Below, piece after piece: positions 6,073 through 7,770 of a stretch of DNA of 7,770 nt; position 1 is the first letter of the stretch, and every line of letters begins with the position of its first letter. The stretch spans positions 1 to 7,770 of the forward strand of contig JARCRR010000139.1 in the NCBI GenBank assembly GCA_029850565.1, in the 5' to 3' direction. The notes under the pieces were generated by a model. The model saw only the letters and a list, made by a program, of their open reading frames with translations, made no database searches and was not told the origin of the DNA. The DNA comes from Gallionella sp. (lineage in GTDB: Bacteria > Pseudomonadota > Gammaproteobacteria > Burkholderiales > Gallionellaceae). The position numbers were made by a program, and so were the translations under genes.

Positions 6073-7029
6073 ATGCTGCCATTGAGTTTGCGACAACTTC
6101 AGGTCTTCGAAAGCGTCGCGCGCCACTTGAATCATTCGCGCGCCGCGGCCGAACTGTTCCTGTCACAACCCGCCGTCTCCATGCAGATCAAGCAGGCTGA
6201 ACAGACTATCGGATTGCCATTGTTCGAGCAAGCAGGAAAGAAGATATTTCTGACCGAGGCCGGGCGCGAGATGTTGCACTATGCGCGCTCGGTAGTCTTG
6301 CTGATGCAGGAGATGGAGTCGGTGTTCGACGAGATGAAGGGTTTGCAACACGGCCACCTCAGCATCTCGGTGGTCAGCACAGCCAACTATTTCATGCCGC
6401 AACTGTTGGCGAAGTTCATCCAAGCGCATCCCAAGATCAAGGTCAGCCTGTCGGTAGCCAACCGTGATGCCGTCATCAAACACCTTGCCGAGAACGTCGC
6501 CGACCTCGCCATCATGGGGCAACCGCCGGAAGGCACGGATATGGCCGCCGACTCTTTCATGGAGAATCCTCTGGTGGTGATCGCCGCCCCGACACACGTA
6601 TTGGCGACCGCCAAGAACATCCAGCCGCGCCAATTAGCGAACGAGACTTTCCTGTTGCGCGAACAAGGCTCGGGAACGCGCGGCGTGGTCGAACGTTTTT
6701 TTGCCAGCCACAAACTGCCCTTGCCCACTCACATGGCGATGGACACCAATGAGGCGATCAAACAATCCGTTCAGGCTGGGATGGGCTTAGGCATCATCTC
6801 CATCCACGGTATCGAACTGGAGTTGGAGACCAAGCGATTGGTCGTGCTGGATGTCGACCATTTCCCCATCGTGCGTCACTGGTACATCGTACACCGCAAA
6901 GATAAACGTGCGTCTGTAGCCGCCCAAGAATTCGCCCGCTTCCTGTCGGAAGAGTCACAGAACAGGACATCCGGCCTCACCGCAAACACGTCCAAGAAGC
7001 GTTCTCCGACTGCAAAAACGGCTAAATGA
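6073..7029 (+). CDS. cbbR: LysR-type transcriptional regulator CbbR
   Basis: CbbR is the LysR-family regulator of Calvin-cycle operons; it senses metabolites such as RuBP or NADPH and activates cbb promoters. The 318 residues show an N-terminal winged helix-turn-helix. It starts LRQLQVFESVARH and has the recognition segment SRAAAELFLSQPAVSMQIKQ (22-41), then LPLFEQAGKKIFLTEAG (48-64), all highly typical of CbbR. A linker helix follows, then the two-lobed effector domain (about 92-295). The last 20 or so residues are polar and lysine-rich and look disordered. The ATG places the motif at the usual distance from the N-terminus, but no ribosome-binding sequence precedes it. Translation may be weak, or the leader very short. 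It is transcribed away from cbbM, which supports the name; other autotrophy LysR proteins are less likely. Confidence 0.94.
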   Translation: MLPLSLRQLQVFESVARHLNHSRAAAELFLSQPAVSMQIKQAEQTIGLPLFEQAGKKIFLTEAGREMLHYARSVVLLMQEMESVFDEMKGLQHGHLSISVVSTANYFMPQLLAKFIQAHPKIKVSLSVANRDAVIKHLAENVADLAIMGQPPEGTDMAADSFMENPLVVIAAPTHVLATAKNIQPRQLANETFLLREQGSGTRGVVERFFASHKLPLPTHMAMDTNEAIKQSVQAGMGLGIISIHGIELELETKRLVVLDVDHFPIVRHWYIVHRKDKRASVAAQEFARFLSEESQNRTSGLTANTSKKRSPTAKTAK

Positions 7030-7058
7030 TTGTCCAAACCGGGTCATACCTGTACATT
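7030..7058 (+). promoter_or_regulatory. Candidate sigma70 promoter for the winged-helix/ygjP pair
   Basis: TTGTCC (7030-7035) and TACATT (7053-7058) are separated by 17 bases, each matching four of six consensus positions. They start directly after the cbbR stop codon. The expected transcription start (about 7065) would give a leader of roughly 25 bases before the ATG at 7090. No terminator is seen after cbbR, so readthrough from cbbR is also possible. Confidence 0.4.
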
Positions 7059-7089
7059 AGAGACCTAAGCGACTTGGGCTGGAAACGAA

Positions 7090-7347
7090 ATGAGCAAAGA
7101 AATCCTGCAATATCTGAAGACGCACGGCGAGCGGCTCGACTCTGAGATTGCCGAAGCCGTCGGCATCTCACTCGCCAGCGCACGCACGCAATTGGCCGAA
7201 CTCGCCGCGAAAGGCGAGATCATGGCTTGCCATTCGATACGTTTCGAGAAGAACAAAAAGATCGAGGGCATCAAATGCCGTTTGGCTGGCTTTATCCCGC
7301 CTGCAGCGCCGGGTCGTAAATCCAAATCACAGTTGAAGTTGTCGTAG
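7090..7347 (+). CDS. Small winged helix-turn-helix DNA-binding protein
   Basis: This 85-residue protein is likely a small transcription factor; its target is unknown. Residues 3-60 look like a MarR/ArsR-type winged helix. They give EILQYLKTHGERLDSEIAEA (helices 1-2), then VGISLASARTQLAELAAKGEI, in which a helix-turn-helix leads into the wing. A short basic tail (RLAGFIPPAAPGRKSKSQ) follows. No membrane segment, cysteine cluster or effector domain is seen. The ATG has only a weak upstream site (GGAAA at 7081-7085). It lies 60 bases after cbbR, with a candidate promoter of its own. The TAG stop (7345-7347) is followed after three bases by the ygjP-type reading frame in the same phase. The PapI/FaeA-like regulator group is a possible relative. 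I do not recognise a named gene. Confidence 0.8.
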   Translation: MSKEILQYLKTHGERLDSEIAEAVGISLASARTQLAELAAKGEIMACHSIRFEKNKKIEGIKCRLAGFIPPAAPGRKSKSQLKLS

Positions 7348-7350
7348 CAG

Positions 7351-7770
7351 TTGCAACCGAAGGCCCGCCCCGACTATCTGGCAGGATATCCACCCGCCCT
7401 GACAGCGCAAGTGCTTCAGGCGATCGAACAAGGTAAGTTCGGCACACTCCTCAAAGCAAAGTATCCGCTCCCTCATGATGTGCGCACCGACAAACCATTG
7501 TATGACTTCGTGTCAGCCATCAAGAATCAGTACCTGCGCAACACCAATCCCCTGAGTCGAATCGCATTCGACAGCAAGTTACATATCCTGAAGAACGCAC
7601 TAGGTACCCACACCTCCGTCTCCCGCATGCAAGGCACCAAATTAAAGTCCAAATGTGAGATTCGCGTCGCATCTCTTTTCAAAGAGGGGCCTGAAGTTTT
7701 CTTACGCATGATCGTGGTGCACGAGCTCGCACACCTGAAAGAGCGGGAACACAACAAGGCTTTTTATCAG
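7351..7770 (+). CDS. ygjP: YgjP-type metal-dependent hydrolase (M48/DUF45 family), N-terminal part, TTG start
   Basis: An uninterrupted frame of 140 codons runs to the window edge. It resembles E. coli YgjP as I recall it along its whole visible length: YLAGYPPALTAQV near the N-terminus, KNQYLRN, then LHILKNALGTHTSVSRMQG, IRVASLF and FLRMIVVHELAHLKEREHNK. The HELAH zinc motif is at about residues 124-128, with a further histidine at 134. The family has a zincin-like fold; E. coli YgjP has been reported as a UTP pyrophosphatase, so a protease role should not be assumed. There is no ATG before codon 93. TTG at 7351 gives an N-terminus of the right length and lies three bases after the upstream TAG, so translational coupling is likely. 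No good ribosome site is seen. A few C-terminal residues (perhaps 25 to 35) lie beyond the window. Confidence 0.87.
   Translation, partial: MQPKARPDYLAGYPPALTAQVLQAIEQGKFGTLLKAKYPLPHDVRTDKPLYDFVSAIKNQYLRNTNPLSRIAFDSKLHILKNALGTHTSVSRMQGTKLKSKCEIRVASLFKEGPEVFLRMIVVHELAHLKEREHNKAFYQ

Noticed and set aside
7062..7080. Short hairpin CCTAAG/CTTGGG with a three-base loop before the winged-helix gene
   Set aside because: Six pairs including a G-U, with no T-tract, is too weak to call a terminator or riboswitch.
7527..7757. A 76-codon minus-strand frame at the right edge
   Set aside because: It is antisense to the YgjP-type frame, which carries clear family motifs.

Overview
The window reads as a chromosomal carbon-fixation locus of a chemolithoautotrophic betaproteobacterium. 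It holds a form II RuBisCO gene (cbbM) with its divergent LysR-type regulator (cbbR), the AAA+/von Willebrand activase pair cbbQ-cbbO, and a class I fructose-1,6-bisphosphatase gene (fbp). The moderately GC-rich sequence and the cbbR<>cbbM-cbbQ-cbbO-fbp order resemble iron- or sulfur-oxidising Gallionellaceae and Thiobacillus-type bacteria. That placement is an inference from gene content and recalled family sequences; no search was run.

Layout: five genes lie on the minus strand, read from right to left. cbbM (4532-5944) ends in a strong GC-rich hairpin plus T-tract terminator. cbbQ (3610-4413) and cbbO (1305-3578) follow as a tight pair with a perfect 11-bp inverted repeat across the cbbQ stop codon. 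fbp (223-1224) comes next, ends in a second terminator with nearly the same stem, and is followed by the start of purE (1-158, cut by the window edge). On the plus strand, cbbR (6073-7029) is divergent from cbbM across a 128-bp control region with a perfect 11+1+11 dyad. After cbbR come a small winged-helix gene (7090-7347) and a ygjP-type zinc metalloprotein gene cut by the right edge (7351-7770). The latter has no ATG near its expected N-terminus and appears to start at TTG.

How the genes work together: CbbM fixes CO2 onto ribulose-1,5-bisphosphate. CbbQ and CbbO form the Q2O2-type motor that strips inhibitory sugar phosphates from RuBisCO. Fbp supplies fructose-6-phosphate for regeneration of the CO2 acceptor. 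CbbR probably controls cbbM from the shared intergenic region. The terminator between cbbM and cbbQO would let RuBisCO be made in large excess over its activase. purE (purine synthesis), the winged-helix protein and YgjP look like unrelated neighbours.

All intergenic gaps are under 130 bases. I see no RNA genes, mobile elements, CRISPR arrays or attachment sites. The proteins are intact members of known families, and I found no convincing evidence of an undescribed system. The points worth a second look are regulatory: the CbbR dyad, the RNA-level structures around cbbQ, and the start or possible readthrough of the ygjP gene.
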